From Endomicrobium sp. (GTDB taxonomy: Bacteria; Elusimicrobiota; Endomicrobiia; Endomicrobiales; Endomicrobiaceae): 64,000 bases of DNA. Location: assembly GCA_031262585.1 (NCBI GenBank), contig JAISHK010000008.1:1-64000 (forward strand), given 5' to 3'. A program made the position numbers and the translations under genes. Below, piece by piece: positions 21,290-30,800 of this stretch; positions within the stretch are counted from its first letter, which is position 1, and every line of letters starts with the position of its first letter. The notes under the pieces are model-generated. The model ran no database searches. It saw nothing but the letters and a program-made list of their open reading frames with translations, and had not been told where the DNA came from.

Positions 21290-21480
21290 TAGATGTATTA
21301 TAAAAAGTGCTGTATTATAACATAAAAGTAAAACAACTTGATCTTGATCTTGTAAGATTAAAAAACTTACTTAAGTTTAGTTTTATCATTTAATAGATTA
21401 AAATCAATATTCTTAAATCATCCAACGTTGGATTTTAGCATTAAACCTAAAATACATCAAAGACACGACTCACTTAAGAC

Positions 21481-21819
21481 TCATCCGAAATCTTGCAACT
21501 GATTTTTTAAATTAAATATAAAAAACATATGTGGATTTTTAACAATCTCTGTTAAGCTTGTATCAATATCAGACAAATCATCACTCAAGTTTGCAAATAT
21601 ATTATTACTATTGACAAAATCTCGTTTATATTCGTATTGTTCTGGTTCTTGCGTGCTGATATTTATCAATAACCATACTAAATTTACCATTATAATACTT
21701 TCAATAACTAATTTTATAGTAATTTCTCTATTAGTTTTTAACTCATTTTTCATATCGCTTCTTTGTATTACTTTGTAGTATTTGTTTATAAATTTTCTGG
21801 TTTTCATTATAATTTTCAT
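21481..21819 (-). CDS. Hypothetical protein with one membrane segment, possibly a gene fragment
   Basis: A 112-codon open frame in the decayed zone. It encodes a basic N-terminus, one hydrophobic segment (about residues 34-50, LVIESIIMVNLVWLLIN) and an acidic C-terminal tail with LSDDLSDIDTSLTEIVKN. I do not recognise a family. No ribosome-binding site precedes the first ATG; an internal ATG at residue 23 (MKNELKTN) is an alternative start. Its mixed composition is more protein-like than that of neighbouring random frames, but it may be part of a larger dead gene. Confidence 0.3.
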   Translation of the reverse strand: MKIIMKTRKFINKYYKVIQRSDMKNELKTNREITIKLVIESIIMVNLVWLLINISTQEPEQYEYKRDFVNSNNIFANLSDDLSDIDTSLTEIVKNPHMFFIFNLKNQLQDFG

Positions 21820-22699
21820 TGACCAAAACTATTTAGTATCAATAAACAAAGAATTTTGAAGTTTGTCTTTTAACAAGCATTTGAAAATATATTATAATTT
21901 TTAGAATGAACTATACAAAATTAACAAATAAAAAATATTTTATTATACGATCTCAAAGACATATTTTTATAAAATTAATAACAATATGTTCGAATACAAC
22001 TTAAATATAGTTGAAAATATCAATAAAATCAAATGGATAAAAATTTTCATGAAAACTTTATGAGTTTTTTCAATATAAAATATCTTACACTACTCAACAA
22101 AATTGTTAAACGTTTTAAAATATCTACTATTGATGCTCTAGAATCAAGATCCACATCTAAAGTTCTCATAAAAAATTAAACTTAGTCTATTTTTATTTTA
22201 TAAGATATTCCTATTAAAGCTTTTATTATACCCTAACGAAATTTCAGATAAAATTTCTTTAACCACATTCGAAAAGATCTGTGTGATATTTTTACAGTTT
22301 TATCCCAAATAGTTAAAATCAAGCTCTGCTGCAAGAATAATTGAAATCAAATCGATATTATTAAAGAGCTGTTTTATTATATTAATATTCATAAGTGACA
22401 AAAAAAATAAATCCGCTTAATTTTATTGCATTAATTTTCAAGTTCTTGTATACTTTATCCATATTTTCAACATAAAGTAAAATTCTTTATATTTTATGTA
22501 AACTAAAATTCTCCAATACTGGCTGCACGATTTATTACAATAATTAGTGAAAAATAATTTTTATTTCTTTTCTCAACATATTTTGAATTTTCACAGCAAT
22601 CCTAACTTGTACAATATTTAAAAGCATCTAATATGCCATCGCAAAATAAATAAAATAAAGTTATACAAAATAATTATAGTTATTAAAAACCATCAAAAA

Positions 22700-22798
22700 T
22701 CAATCTCTGTTATTTTTCTTAGCATAAATAAACCAGCAAAGAACTCCAACGACTACAATAAAAAATACTACTAATGTAACAAACAAAAGTTTTACCAT
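22700..22798 (-). CDS. Possible 32-residue single-span membrane peptide or fragment
   Basis: A short frame (ATG at 22798, TGA at 22700) encodes a very hydrophobic helix (LLFVTLVVFFIVVVGVLCWF) followed by a basic tail. The sequence just upstream also reads as hydrophobic in the same region, so this could be the last helix of a decayed membrane protein rather than a real small gene. No ribosome-binding site is visible. Confidence 0.25.
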   Translation of the reverse strand: MVKLLFVTLVVFFIVVVGVLCWFIYAKKNNRD

Positions 22799-25092
22799 AT
22801 CAAGTTCAATTGTATAAGTTATAAATATAGTAAAAAGCATTAAAATTTACAACACAATCTAACATAAGTTCAAATTCCTTACTCTTAGTTTTTGAGAAGC
22901 ATTCATAAAAACCTTATCAAGCTCTAGGCAAAGATAATTTATTAATATAATTAACTTCAAATTTTAAAAAGTCATTTAGTTCATCTATAGCTATTAACAG
23001 AGTATTTGAAGAATTTATCCAGCCTATATTATTTTTTACAGTAATCAATACTTCTATAATATGTTTATCAAATAAGTGTCCATATTTATTATTAAATTTA
23101 TCTCCCATATACTAATCAAAACAAATATATAAAATGCATAAAATTAATAAAAAATATCATTTCCTTCACTAAAAGATTTCCTTATCCTGTATATTAATCC
23201 ATATTTTCAAAAACGCATTTTATAAATTCAACGATAATCCTTAATTATTATCATTTTCAAAAGATTTTTGAATAAATTAAAAATAGGTTGAATTTCATAT
23301 ATTTTGTCATATTCTGTTTTATTTAATACAGAAATATATAATATTTTTCAGTTCATTAGAATTAAAATGAACATAAATTACCGCCGCACAACAAATATAC
23401 AACTGAAGCGAATAAATTTAATACTATTGCTAAAAAATCTTCAATTTTACTTAAATCATAATAATTTAATTTTATTATATCTATATTCAAATTAACATTT
23501 GTAAACAATCTTAAACATTTTAATATTTCATAATCTGTTATTGGTTACTATATCATATATATCCTTAATCAAATTTTTCATTATGTAACTGATTCTATTA
23601 ATGAAACTCTTATCATCAATTCTTTAACTCAAATATAAATGTATACCTTTTTGAAAAGACTGCGTCTTTTTCATCTAAATAAGGTTTTCAAGAAACAAAC
23701 TTAACTACAATATCTTAATATTGTAATTTTAAAACTAACTATTTTTGTCATTAATCAATTTTAAATCTTTAACTTTTAAATCTTTTCCCCAACTGCAAGA
23801 CTCATAAACACATTCCTTATACACATAATAATTATACATTTAACGCAAATTGTACATTTTACACTTACTTCAAAACAAGATTTTCTATTAAGTCTTCCAT
23901 CTATTCCTGAAAAAATCGTTTTAATTCAAAACTAAACAATGAATAATCAAAAAAACGTCTAATATTATCATTTCTCTAATAACGTTTTCATTTTAATAGT
24001 TAAAATACTTAAATCACAATACAAAATTAGTCTGTCCAGTCTTAAAGTCACTACATAAACAATATTTTTTTAGATTGAGAAATTTAATATCGGTTTTAAT
24101 ATATAAAAATTTTAACCATATACTGAACTATAAAATTATATTTGTTACCATTTATCGTGTATATTGAATGTGTTATATATGTAAAGTATCATTAATTGCT
24201 CCGCTAAACTAAAAACATCGTTTTAAAATCAAATGTAACACTTTGCGAATAAGCATGACATTTTTATCATCATTAGGAATTGAAAATATATCATTGTTTA
24301 AATCTCTTGCCTCTAAAATAAAATTTACTCTACCATATTACCATATATAATATTAAAATCCCAAATCATAAAATGTATTAATTTCAGTTGTAATATCAAC
24401 AGTACTGTTTTATCCTTTATCATTAAAAAATTAAAAAATAAGCTCAATCCATAAATTCACAGTTAACAGCAACAACAAAATCTTTGGCAAACTATTAACA
24501 AAGATAATCACTCCTGTATTGTAATTAATGTTATAATTTTATCCTGCTACTAAAATTTAAAATCCCCATACATAAGAAAATCTTTTAACAAAATTTATAC
24601 TATTAATGCAAATAATATTATTTGATGTTATTGAAAATTATATTTAAATTAAGTTTTTTATAATCTATATACACTTTAACTGTTTTATTTTTTATTGACT
24701 TATTTTTATTGCTCTTAAAAGAGAATAATATTATAATTTAATATATAAAATTTATCTGCCATAGTTTTTTTCAAGTTGAATACTTATATTAAAACACTTT
24801 ATTTAATAAGCTTCAAAAATTACTTCCTGTATAAATTCTCTATCTTGTTCCTTATATAAATAAAGAAACATATTTTTTCTCAACTATATCGTTGTAATCA
24901 ATACTTATAATTAATCTATTTCATACTCCCTAAACTTTCATTTGAAATTCACAATTCATTTTAGAAGACGATACATTTTTACATTTATCATATTCTTCTT
25001 TATTACTATAGATACTTGAATTACACCTAAATTCTACTAATCTTAGTCCTAAAAAAATTAAAATTTAAAAGGAAGTTTTAACATAATAAGAA

Positions 25093-25163
25093 AAATTGAA
25101 ACTATGTTGAACTACTTTTTACTACATCAACAGAATCAATAGTTTCAATTTGTGTCTTTTTTT
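25093..25163 (+). terminator. Long perfect hairpin with trailing T-run
   Basis: A 13-bp perfect inverted repeat (AAATTGAAACTAT at 25093-25105, ATAGTTTCAATTT at 25139-25151) encloses a second 5-bp repeat (GTTGA/TCAAC), and seven Ts follow at 25157-25163. Such an extended pairing is unusual for the surrounding decayed DNA. It may be a terminator of a dead plus-strand gene, or a structured RNA or mobile-element end. Confidence 0.4.
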
Positions 25164-25600
25164 ATAAGGCTTAAAAATTGTTATTATTACCATCACGTTT
25201 TCCATCTAAATAATCTAATAACTCCAAAACTGCAATTTCTCACAAATCATGAAAAAAGTTTTTTTGATTTAGCACATATAATCTCGTGAAATATAATATC
25301 ATTAATATCACAAAACAAATTACAATCGTTAAACTGCTTTAAACCCTTTCTTTAACATTGACTAATATAGAATATTATTGCATGACATTCACACTTAAAA
25401 TCTATAACAGAAATAAACAATGAAAATTTTGAAACATTTTATCATGCATACAATTTTATATTATAAGCGCCTATAATAATTAGTATTAATATTTTCAACT
25501 TCTATATAAATTTTGATACAATTAAATATATATTTATAAAATTGTTATTGCTATACAATTTTACACAATTTATCTTTATAACAAATATTTTGATTAATTA

Positions 25601-26761
25601 ATGGCTTATATAATTATTATGAAAAAATTACATTCGTATATAATAAAAGAGTTTTTGAACTCTTTCTTCTTTGGAGTAATGGTTTTTTCTCTTTTGCTTA
25701 TTATAAATATAGTATTTGATATGGCTAATCTGTTAATTTCAAAAGGAGTTCCATTTTTTCTTATTTTCAAATTATTTATTTTTTATATTCCCAATATCTT
25801 AACACTTTCAATACCTATGGCTACACTTTTCGGAGTTTTATTAGTTTATGGAAGATTATCTTCAGATAATGAAATCACAGCAATGAAATCTTCAGGTTTA
25901 AAATATATGACATTAACAATACCAATAATAATTTTTATTTGTGTAATATCCATTTTTCTTTTATTTTTTAATCATTTTCTAGCACCATCAATAAATTATT
26001 ATCAAAAAAATATATTTGAAAAAATTATAACAAAAAGGCCTCTTGTTAAATTTAATGAAAAATCAATAACAAAACTTAAAGATTATAATATATACGTCAA
26101 TAAAGTAAAAAATATAAATAATACACTATTGGGGGTCAGTATATACAAATTTGAAAATAAAAATACTGATAATGACATTAAATCAACAAAAAAAAGGAAT
26201 ATTTTGCCTCAAAATGATGATGGAGCATGGCGTATATCAGCATCAGATGCAAAAGTTATAACACTAGAAAATGGTATACAATTTACACTTCATAAAGGAT
26301 ATTGGCAAAAAGCCAGCATTTCTGATATTAATAATATGTTACATATGACTTTTAAAACATACATTTTTTTTATTCCTTTAGAAAAAAATGAAAAAAGAAA
26401 AAATGTAACAATATCTCAAATAAAATCTCCAGAATTAATCAAAATCATTAAAACTAACAAAAAGCTAGGATTGCCAACTGAACCATATGAAGTAGATCTA
26501 TGGATTCGCTGGATTTTGGCTTTTGCCCCTATAGCTTTCGTATTAATCGCTTTACCTATAGGTATAATGTTACCTAAAAGTAGCAAAGCAAGAGGGCTTG
26601 TAATTAGTTTAGGAATTACTATAATTTATTATTCTTTACTTGTAGTCGCTATTAACTTAGGTGAAAAACATTATGCTCCAATAAGTGTTATAATGTGGAT
26701 CCCAAATTTTTTAATTGCAATAATTGGAATTTATTTATTAAAAAAAATGATAAAAAAATGA
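25601..26761 (+). CDS. lptF: LPS export ABC transporter permease LptF
   Basis: A 386-residue inner-membrane permease of the LptF/LptG (YjgP/YjgQ) family, which extracts lipopolysaccharide or a similar glycolipid for delivery to the outer membrane. It shows paired N-terminal helices (from about residue 20), the family stretch SIPMATLFGVLLVYGRLSSDNEITAMKSSG, a central periplasmic beta-jellyroll region (about 120-290) and two or three C-terminal helices. The ATG at 25619 (MKKLHSYIIKEFLNSFF) is the more usual family start than the first one at 25601. It leads a plus-strand operon and overlaps lptG by 4 bases (ATGA). The ATPase LptB is not in the window. Confidence 0.9.
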   Translation: MAYIIIMKKLHSYIIKEFLNSFFFGVMVFSLLLIINIVFDMANLLISKGVPFFLIFKLFIFYIPNILTLSIPMATLFGVLLVYGRLSSDNEITAMKSSGLKYMTLTIPIIIFICVISIFLLFFNHFLAPSINYYQKNIFEKIITKRPLVKFNEKSITKLKDYNIYVNKVKNINNTLLGVSIYKFENKNTDNDIKSTKKRNILPQNDDGAWRISASDAKVITLENGIQFTLHKGYWQKASISDINNMLHMTFKTYIFFIPLEKNEKRKNVTISQIKSPELIKIIKTNKKLGLPTEPYEVDLWIRWILAFAPIAFVLIALPIGIMLPKSSKARGLVISLGITIIYYSLLVVAINLGEKHYAPISVIMWIPNFLIAIIGIYLLKKMIKK

Positions 26762-27825
26762 CAAAAATTCTTTATAAATATATTATTAAAAGCTTTATAA
26801 AAGTATTTCCATTAATAACTGCTGCTCTTGCTTTAGTAATACTAATATCACAATTATTAGGACTATTAAATTTCTATATAGAGTATAAAGTTTCTTTTTA
26901 CTTGATAGTAATGCATTTACTTTCTAAACTTCCTGAGCGGCTTACACAATGTTTCCCTATAGCTACTCTTTTAACCATTTTATTCTCCATTGGAAACTTA
27001 ACAAAATACAATGAAATAACTGCTATTAAAGCTGCTGGAACAAACATTAATAAAATTATAATGTTACTTATTATAATCAGTTCTATTATAGGAATATGTG
27101 ATTTCGCTATTAGAGAATTTATTGTTCCAAAAACCAGTTCATACAATGAAAAAATAAAAAAAGAAAAAAGTTTAGCAAAAACTGATTTTTATAATCAAAT
27201 AATAGTTTTACCAAATAATATAAGAATGACTGTAGATCATTTAGATATACAAACAAATGTAATGAAAAACATAGTCATGGAAGAATATGATAGCAATTTT
27301 ATATTAAAATGTCTTATCTTAGCAGAAGAATTAAATTGGAAAAATAATTCTTGGGTTCTAAAAAATGGAATTTTGAGGAACTTCGATTCAGATTTCTGGA
27401 AAGAATTTTATTTTAAAGATTACAATCTCAATATACACATAACTCCGAAAGATTTAGCAATAAATGATGTGCGTTACTCAATTATGAATATTAGAACATT
27501 AAAAAAATATATAAAACGACTACAAATTTTTGGACAAAATACAGTAACAGCAAAAATAGCTTTAAATATACGTTTTGCATCTAGCTTCTGTCACATTATA
27601 ATTATGATGATAGGGCTTGCTCTTACAATGAATATCAGAGAAAAATTCAGCAAAATATTTATCTTTATACTTTTTTTTGTTATTGTATTTGCATACTTTG
27701 GAATACAAGCTATAACAAAATCTTTAGGAGAAAATTCAATGATACATCCATTTTTTGCTGCTTGGCTACCAAATATTATATTTTTAACCTTAGGCATTTA
27801 TCTTTTGATTAAACTAAAAAAATAA
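26758..27825 (+). CDS. lptG: LPS export ABC transporter permease LptG
   Basis: A 355-residue partner permease of LptF with the same architecture. It has N-terminal helices, the motif LTQCFPIATLLTILFSIGNLTKYNEITAIKAAG, a periplasmic domain and C-terminal helices ending FLTLGIYLLIKLKK. The start at 26758 is chosen because its ATG overlaps the lptF stop in an ATGA arrangement; a longer upstream reading of the frame would overlap lptF in another frame by 60 bases. It is followed after 15 bases by cbiM, with no terminator in between, so LPS export genes and the nickel genes are probably co-transcribed. Confidence 0.9.
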   Translation: MTKILYKYIIKSFIKVFPLITAALALVILISQLLGLLNFYIEYKVSFYLIVMHLLSKLPERLTQCFPIATLLTILFSIGNLTKYNEITAIKAAGTNINKIIMLLIIISSIIGICDFAIREFIVPKTSSYNEKIKKEKSLAKTDFYNQIIVLPNNIRMTVDHLDIQTNVMKNIVMEEYDSNFILKCLILAEELNWKNNSWVLKNGILRNFDSDFWKEFYFKDYNLNIHITPKDLAINDVRYSIMNIRTLKKYIKRLQIFGQNTVTAKIALNIRFASSFCHIIIMMIGLALTMNIREKFSKIFIFILFFVIVFAYFGIQAITKSLGENSMIHPFFAAWLPNIIFLTLGIYLLIKLKK

Positions 27826-27840
27826 TTACGGAGTTATATT

Positions 27841-28518
27841 ATGCATATACCAGATGGACTTTTAAACAATACTTTAGCTAACGGACTACTTGCTGGAACT
27901 ATAGGAATGTTTGGATACTATTTAAGTAAAATTTTTAAAACTGCAATCATTTTTACAGGCACAATAGTAGTTAATAACGGTACCAGATTTAAATTATTTG
28001 GATTATATAAAAATCCAGAAAAATATTTTCAAAAAATGACTATTATTGCATTATGGATATTTGCTTTTCAAATGTTAAATATACCTATAAACTCTACAAC
28101 ATCAGCACATTTAATTGGAGGAACTTTTGCAGCAGTATTAACAGGGCCCATTTCAGGATTTATAATACTATCTTATGTTTTAATTATTCAAGCTTTTTTT
28201 TTCTCAGATGGAGGAATAATAGCGCTTGGGGCGAATATATTCAATATGGCTTTTGTAGGCTCATTTCTATCGTATTACATATATAAAATGTTATATAATA
28301 AAGGCTATTATCTTGCAATTTTTTCAGCCTGCTTCTTTTCAATAATACTAGCAGCATTGTCGTGTTTAATTGAGCTTAAAATATCAAAAGTTATATCGCT
28401 GACAATGACATTCAAAAACATGATGCAAGTACACATTATCATAGCTTTACTAGAAAGTGTATTAACTTTACTTTTACTTAAAATATTTAAAAATCTTTAT
28501 GGAGATAATAATGAATAA
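27841..28518 (+). CDS. cbiM: CbiM/NikM-type nickel (or cobalt) ECF transporter substrate-binding component
   Basis: A 225-residue membrane protein with about six or seven helices. It begins MHIPDG, the conserved start of CbiM/NikM in which the N-terminal Met-His chelates the metal, and contains TSAHLIGGTFAAVLTGP, another family metal-site stretch. These proteins take up Ni2+ or Co2+ across the inner membrane. Nickel is favoured here because larB, larC and larE follow and need nickel. A GGAG site lies 7 bases before the ATG. No CbiQ (T-component) or CbiO (ATPase) gene is adjacent. No cobalamin riboswitch is possible in the 15-base gap. Confidence 0.88.
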   Translation: MHIPDGLLNNTLANGLLAGTIGMFGYYLSKIFKTAIIFTGTIVVNNGTRFKLFGLYKNPEKYFQKMTIIALWIFAFQMLNIPINSTTSAHLIGGTFAAVLTGPISGFIILSYVLIIQAFFFSDGGIIALGANIFNMAFVGSFLSYYIYKMLYNKGYYLAIFSACFFSIILAALSCLIELKISKVISLTMTFKNMMQVHIIIALLESVLTLLLLKIFKNLYGDNNE

Positions 28519-28786
28519 AAAGACTATTGCTATTTTAGTTCCAATATTTGTAGTTCTTATTGCAAGTTTATTCGCATCAAATTATCCAGATATCTTAGAA
28601 ATTTTAACCATAAATTACAATTTTGATAATAAAGCAAAAATTACACCTTTACTATTTACAAACTACTCTTTTCCATTTATCAATAATCAACATTTATCAA
28701 CATTTTGCTCTGGTATAACAGGTTTATTCATTTTGGATTTTTTACATAAAGTGATGAACAAAACAATTAAATTCTTTACAAATTGA
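28511..28786 (+). CDS. PDGLE-domain protein, CbiN/NikN-like partner of CbiM
   Basis: A 91-residue membrane protein with two helices (about residues 6-22 and near the C-terminus). The motif after the first helix reads ASNYPDILEI, matching the PDGLE domain that accompanies CbiM/NikM in metal uptake, although the defining Gly is replaced by Ile. YSFPFINNQHLSTFCSGITGL also fits the domain. The ATG at 28511 lies within the end of cbiM (8-base overlap) behind a GGAG. It is expected to work with CbiM as the small second subunit. Confidence 0.78.
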   Translation: MNKKTIAILVPIFVVLIASLFASNYPDILEILTINYNFDNKAKITPLLFTNYSFPFINNQHLSTFCSGITGLFILDFLHKVMNKTIKFFTN

Positions 28787-29562
28787 CTAACATGGATAAA
28801 GTAACAAGTAAAAAGCAAATTTTTGAATTATTGAAATCTGTAAGAAATAGAAAGATTTCACCTAAAAATGCTTTATCACGTTTACAAACATTTCCCTTCG
28901 AAGACTTTGGCTACGCTAATCTTGATTATCATAGAGAAATTCGTCAAGGAGTAGGGGAAATAATTTATGGACAAAATAAAACTCCATGTCAAATCAAAAA
29001 TATAATTTCCAATATGTTAAATAATGGATTAAAAAATATATTAATAACAAGAATATCGCAAAAAACAGCTGATTTTTTAAAAAAGCAAAAAATAGACTTA
29101 GAATATTATTCTATTGCTAATCTTGCTATAGTAAAACGTAATAAAAAAATAAAGCATACTGGTTTTATCATAGTTGCAGCAGCTGGAACAAGCGATATCA
29201 AGATATCTGAGGAAGCAGCAATTACTGCTGAAATATTAGGAAACAATGTTAAACGATTATACGATGTAGGTGTTGCTGGACTACACCGACTCCTAGCACA
29301 TTATGATATTATTATCAAAGCAAGAGTTATCGTAGCAGTTGCTGGGATGGAAGGGGCATTAGCATCTGTTATTGGAGGACTTGTTAGTTGCCCTGTTATA
29401 GCAGTACCTACAAGTATCGGATACGGCTCGAATTTTAATGGACTTTCAGCACTTCTAGCTATGCTTAATTCTTGTGCAAATGGAATTTCAGTTGTTAATA
29501 TTGATAATGGTTTCGGGGCTGGATTTATTGCTAGTCGTATAAATAAAATAGGACGCTCATAA
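28783..29562 (+). CDS. larB: Nickel-pincer cofactor biosynthesis protein LarB
   Basis: LarB carboxylates and hydrolyses nicotinic acid adenine dinucleotide, the first step in making the nickel-pincer nucleotide cofactor. Its C-terminal half resembles the AIR carboxylase PurE. The 259-residue frame shows the N-terminal LDYHREIRQGVGEIIYGQNKT, then AAGTSDIKISEEAAITAE, LYDVGVAGLHRLL, and the very conserved PVIAVPTSIGYGSNFNG and LAMLNSCANGISVVNIDNGF. The cysteine of NSC, an active-site residue of LarB, is kept. The start is TTG at 28783 (overlapping the previous stop) or ATG at 28792; I favour the ATG. The stop overlaps the larC start (TAATG). Confidence 0.93.
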   Translation: MTNMDKVTSKKQIFELLKSVRNRKISPKNALSRLQTFPFEDFGYANLDYHREIRQGVGEIIYGQNKTPCQIKNIISNMLNNGLKNILITRISQKTADFLKKQKIDLEYYSIANLAIVKRNKKIKHTGFIIVAAAGTSDIKISEEAAITAEILGNNVKRLYDVGVAGLHRLLAHYDIIIKARVIVAVAGMEGALASVIGGLVSCPVIAVPTSIGYGSNFNGLSALLAMLNSCANGISVVNIDNGFGAGFIASRINKIGRS

Positions 29563-30800
29563 TGAAAACTCTTTATATAGATTGCTCTATGGGAGCCGCT
29601 GGTGATATGATAATGGCAGCATTGTTTGAACTAATAGAAAATAAACAAGATTTTTTAAAACAAATAAATTCCTTAAACTTACCTAAATTTAAAGTACTTG
29701 CAAAATCTTGTACAAAACAAGGCGTTACAGGCACACGTATTATTGTAAATATTAATAATATAAAAGAAATATCAAAAGATGTAAATATCTCACGCAAACT
29801 CAAAAAAAATAATAATATACAAAAACAAACACATTTATTAAAACACTATCATACAAATTTCAATAAAATTGAAGATACTATCTCCAGTCTAAATCTCTCG
29901 AAAAAAATTAAAAATCACACTTTAAATATTTATAATATAATAGCACAAGCTGAATCTAAGGTACATGCAAAACCTATAAATAAAATTCATTTTCATGAAC
30001 TAGGAAATATTGATGCCATAATAGACATTATAGGCATATGTATGTTAATGGAAATTATAAAACCTCAAAAAATTATAGCATCACCAATAAATATGGGAAG
30101 CGGATTTGTAAAATGCAGTCATGGAATATTACCTGTACCAGTTCCCGCAACAACATCTATATTAACCAATATTCCCATTTACGCAAGTAATATTTCTGGT
30201 GAGCTATGTACACCAACTGGAGCAGCTGTTATAAAATATTTTGCAAAAGATTTTTTACAGATGCCTAATATTTGCATTCAAAAAATAGGTTATGGACTTG
30301 GTTCAAAAGATTTTAAAATTGCTAATTACCTTAGAATATTCCTAGGCAAAACCAAAACAACATACAATAGCAGTGAATACGTAGCACAATTACAATGTAA
30401 TTTAGATGACATGACAGGCGAAGCATTAGGATTTACCATAGACTTATTAATGTGCAATGGTGCTTTAGATGTTTTCATAATACCCGTTCAAATGAAAAAA
30501 AGTCGTCCAGGGTTTTTACTAACTTGTATATGCGAAAAAGATAAATCCGATTTTTTTGCACAATTAATATTTAATCATACAACTACATTTGGTATACGTA
30601 AAAGCATTTGTAATAGATATACTCTAAATCGCAAATTTTTTACATTAAAAACACCTTATGGTAAAATACGTTCAAAAATAGGTAAAGGCTATAATACAAA
30701 AAAACTTAAATTAGAATATAATGACATTGCAAAAATAGCTTTTTTAAATAATATGTCTTTTAATGAAGTCAGCGAAATTTTAAAAACGAGAAAAAAATGA
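29562..30800 (+). CDS. larC: Nickel-inserting pincer cofactor enzyme LarC, single full-length frame
   Basis: LarC is a CTP-dependent cyclometallase that inserts nickel into the pincer nucleotide. The 412-residue frame has the N-terminal LYIDCSMGAAGDMIMAAL, HFHELGNIDAIIDIIGI (about 143-159), the glycine-rich NMGSGFVKCSHGILPVPVPAT, and the C-terminal domain with LQCNLDDMTGEALGFTIDLL. In Lactobacillus the two domains are joined by programmed frameshifting between larC1 and larC2. Here they form one continuous frame, as in many other bacteria. The start overlaps the larB stop and the end overlaps larE by 4 bases (ATGA), so translation is coupled. Confidence 0.93.
   Translation: MKTLYIDCSMGAAGDMIMAALFELIENKQDFLKQINSLNLPKFKVLAKSCTKQGVTGTRIIVNINNIKEISKDVNISRKLKKNNNIQKQTHLLKHYHTNFNKIEDTISSLNLSKKIKNHTLNIYNIIAQAESKVHAKPINKIHFHELGNIDAIIDIIGICMLMEIIKPQKIIASPINMGSGFVKCSHGILPVPVPATTSILTNIPIYASNISGELCTPTGAAVIKYFAKDFLQMPNICIQKIGYGLGSKDFKIANYLRIFLGKTKTTYNSSEYVAQLQCNLDDMTGEALGFTIDLLMCNGALDVFIIPVQMKKSRPGFLLTCICEKDKSDFFAQLIFNHTTTFGIRKSICNRYTLNRKFFTLKTPYGKIRSKIGKGYNTKKLKLEYNDIAKIAFLNNMSFNEVSEILKTRKK

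Larger units (their letters stand above)
19053..25600. other. 6.5 kb decayed zone with no intact recognisable gene
   Basis: This is the largest gene-free stretch of the window. It is densely interrupted by stops in all frames, with a few short open frames. Minus-strand patches still look protein-like: around 20140-20330 (a hydrophobic stretch of the kind seen in envelope glycosyltransferases), around 20340-20450, around 22700-23110 (membrane segments) and around 24250-24412 (beta-strand-like, weakly reminiscent of a TonB-dependent receptor C-terminus). None is strong enough to name. Two hairpins followed by T-runs on the plus strand (21254-21289 and 25093-25163) are listed separately. I read the zone as several dead genes, mainly on the minus strand. 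Confidence 0.6.

Noticed and set aside
26695-26757. Longer start for lptG beginning inside lptF
   Set aside because: The extra 21 residues do not resemble the family start, while the ATG at 26758 overlaps the lptF stop in the usual ATGA manner.
27826-27840. Cobalamin or NiCo riboswitch ahead of cbiM
   Set aside because: The gap between lptG and cbiM is only 15 bases.
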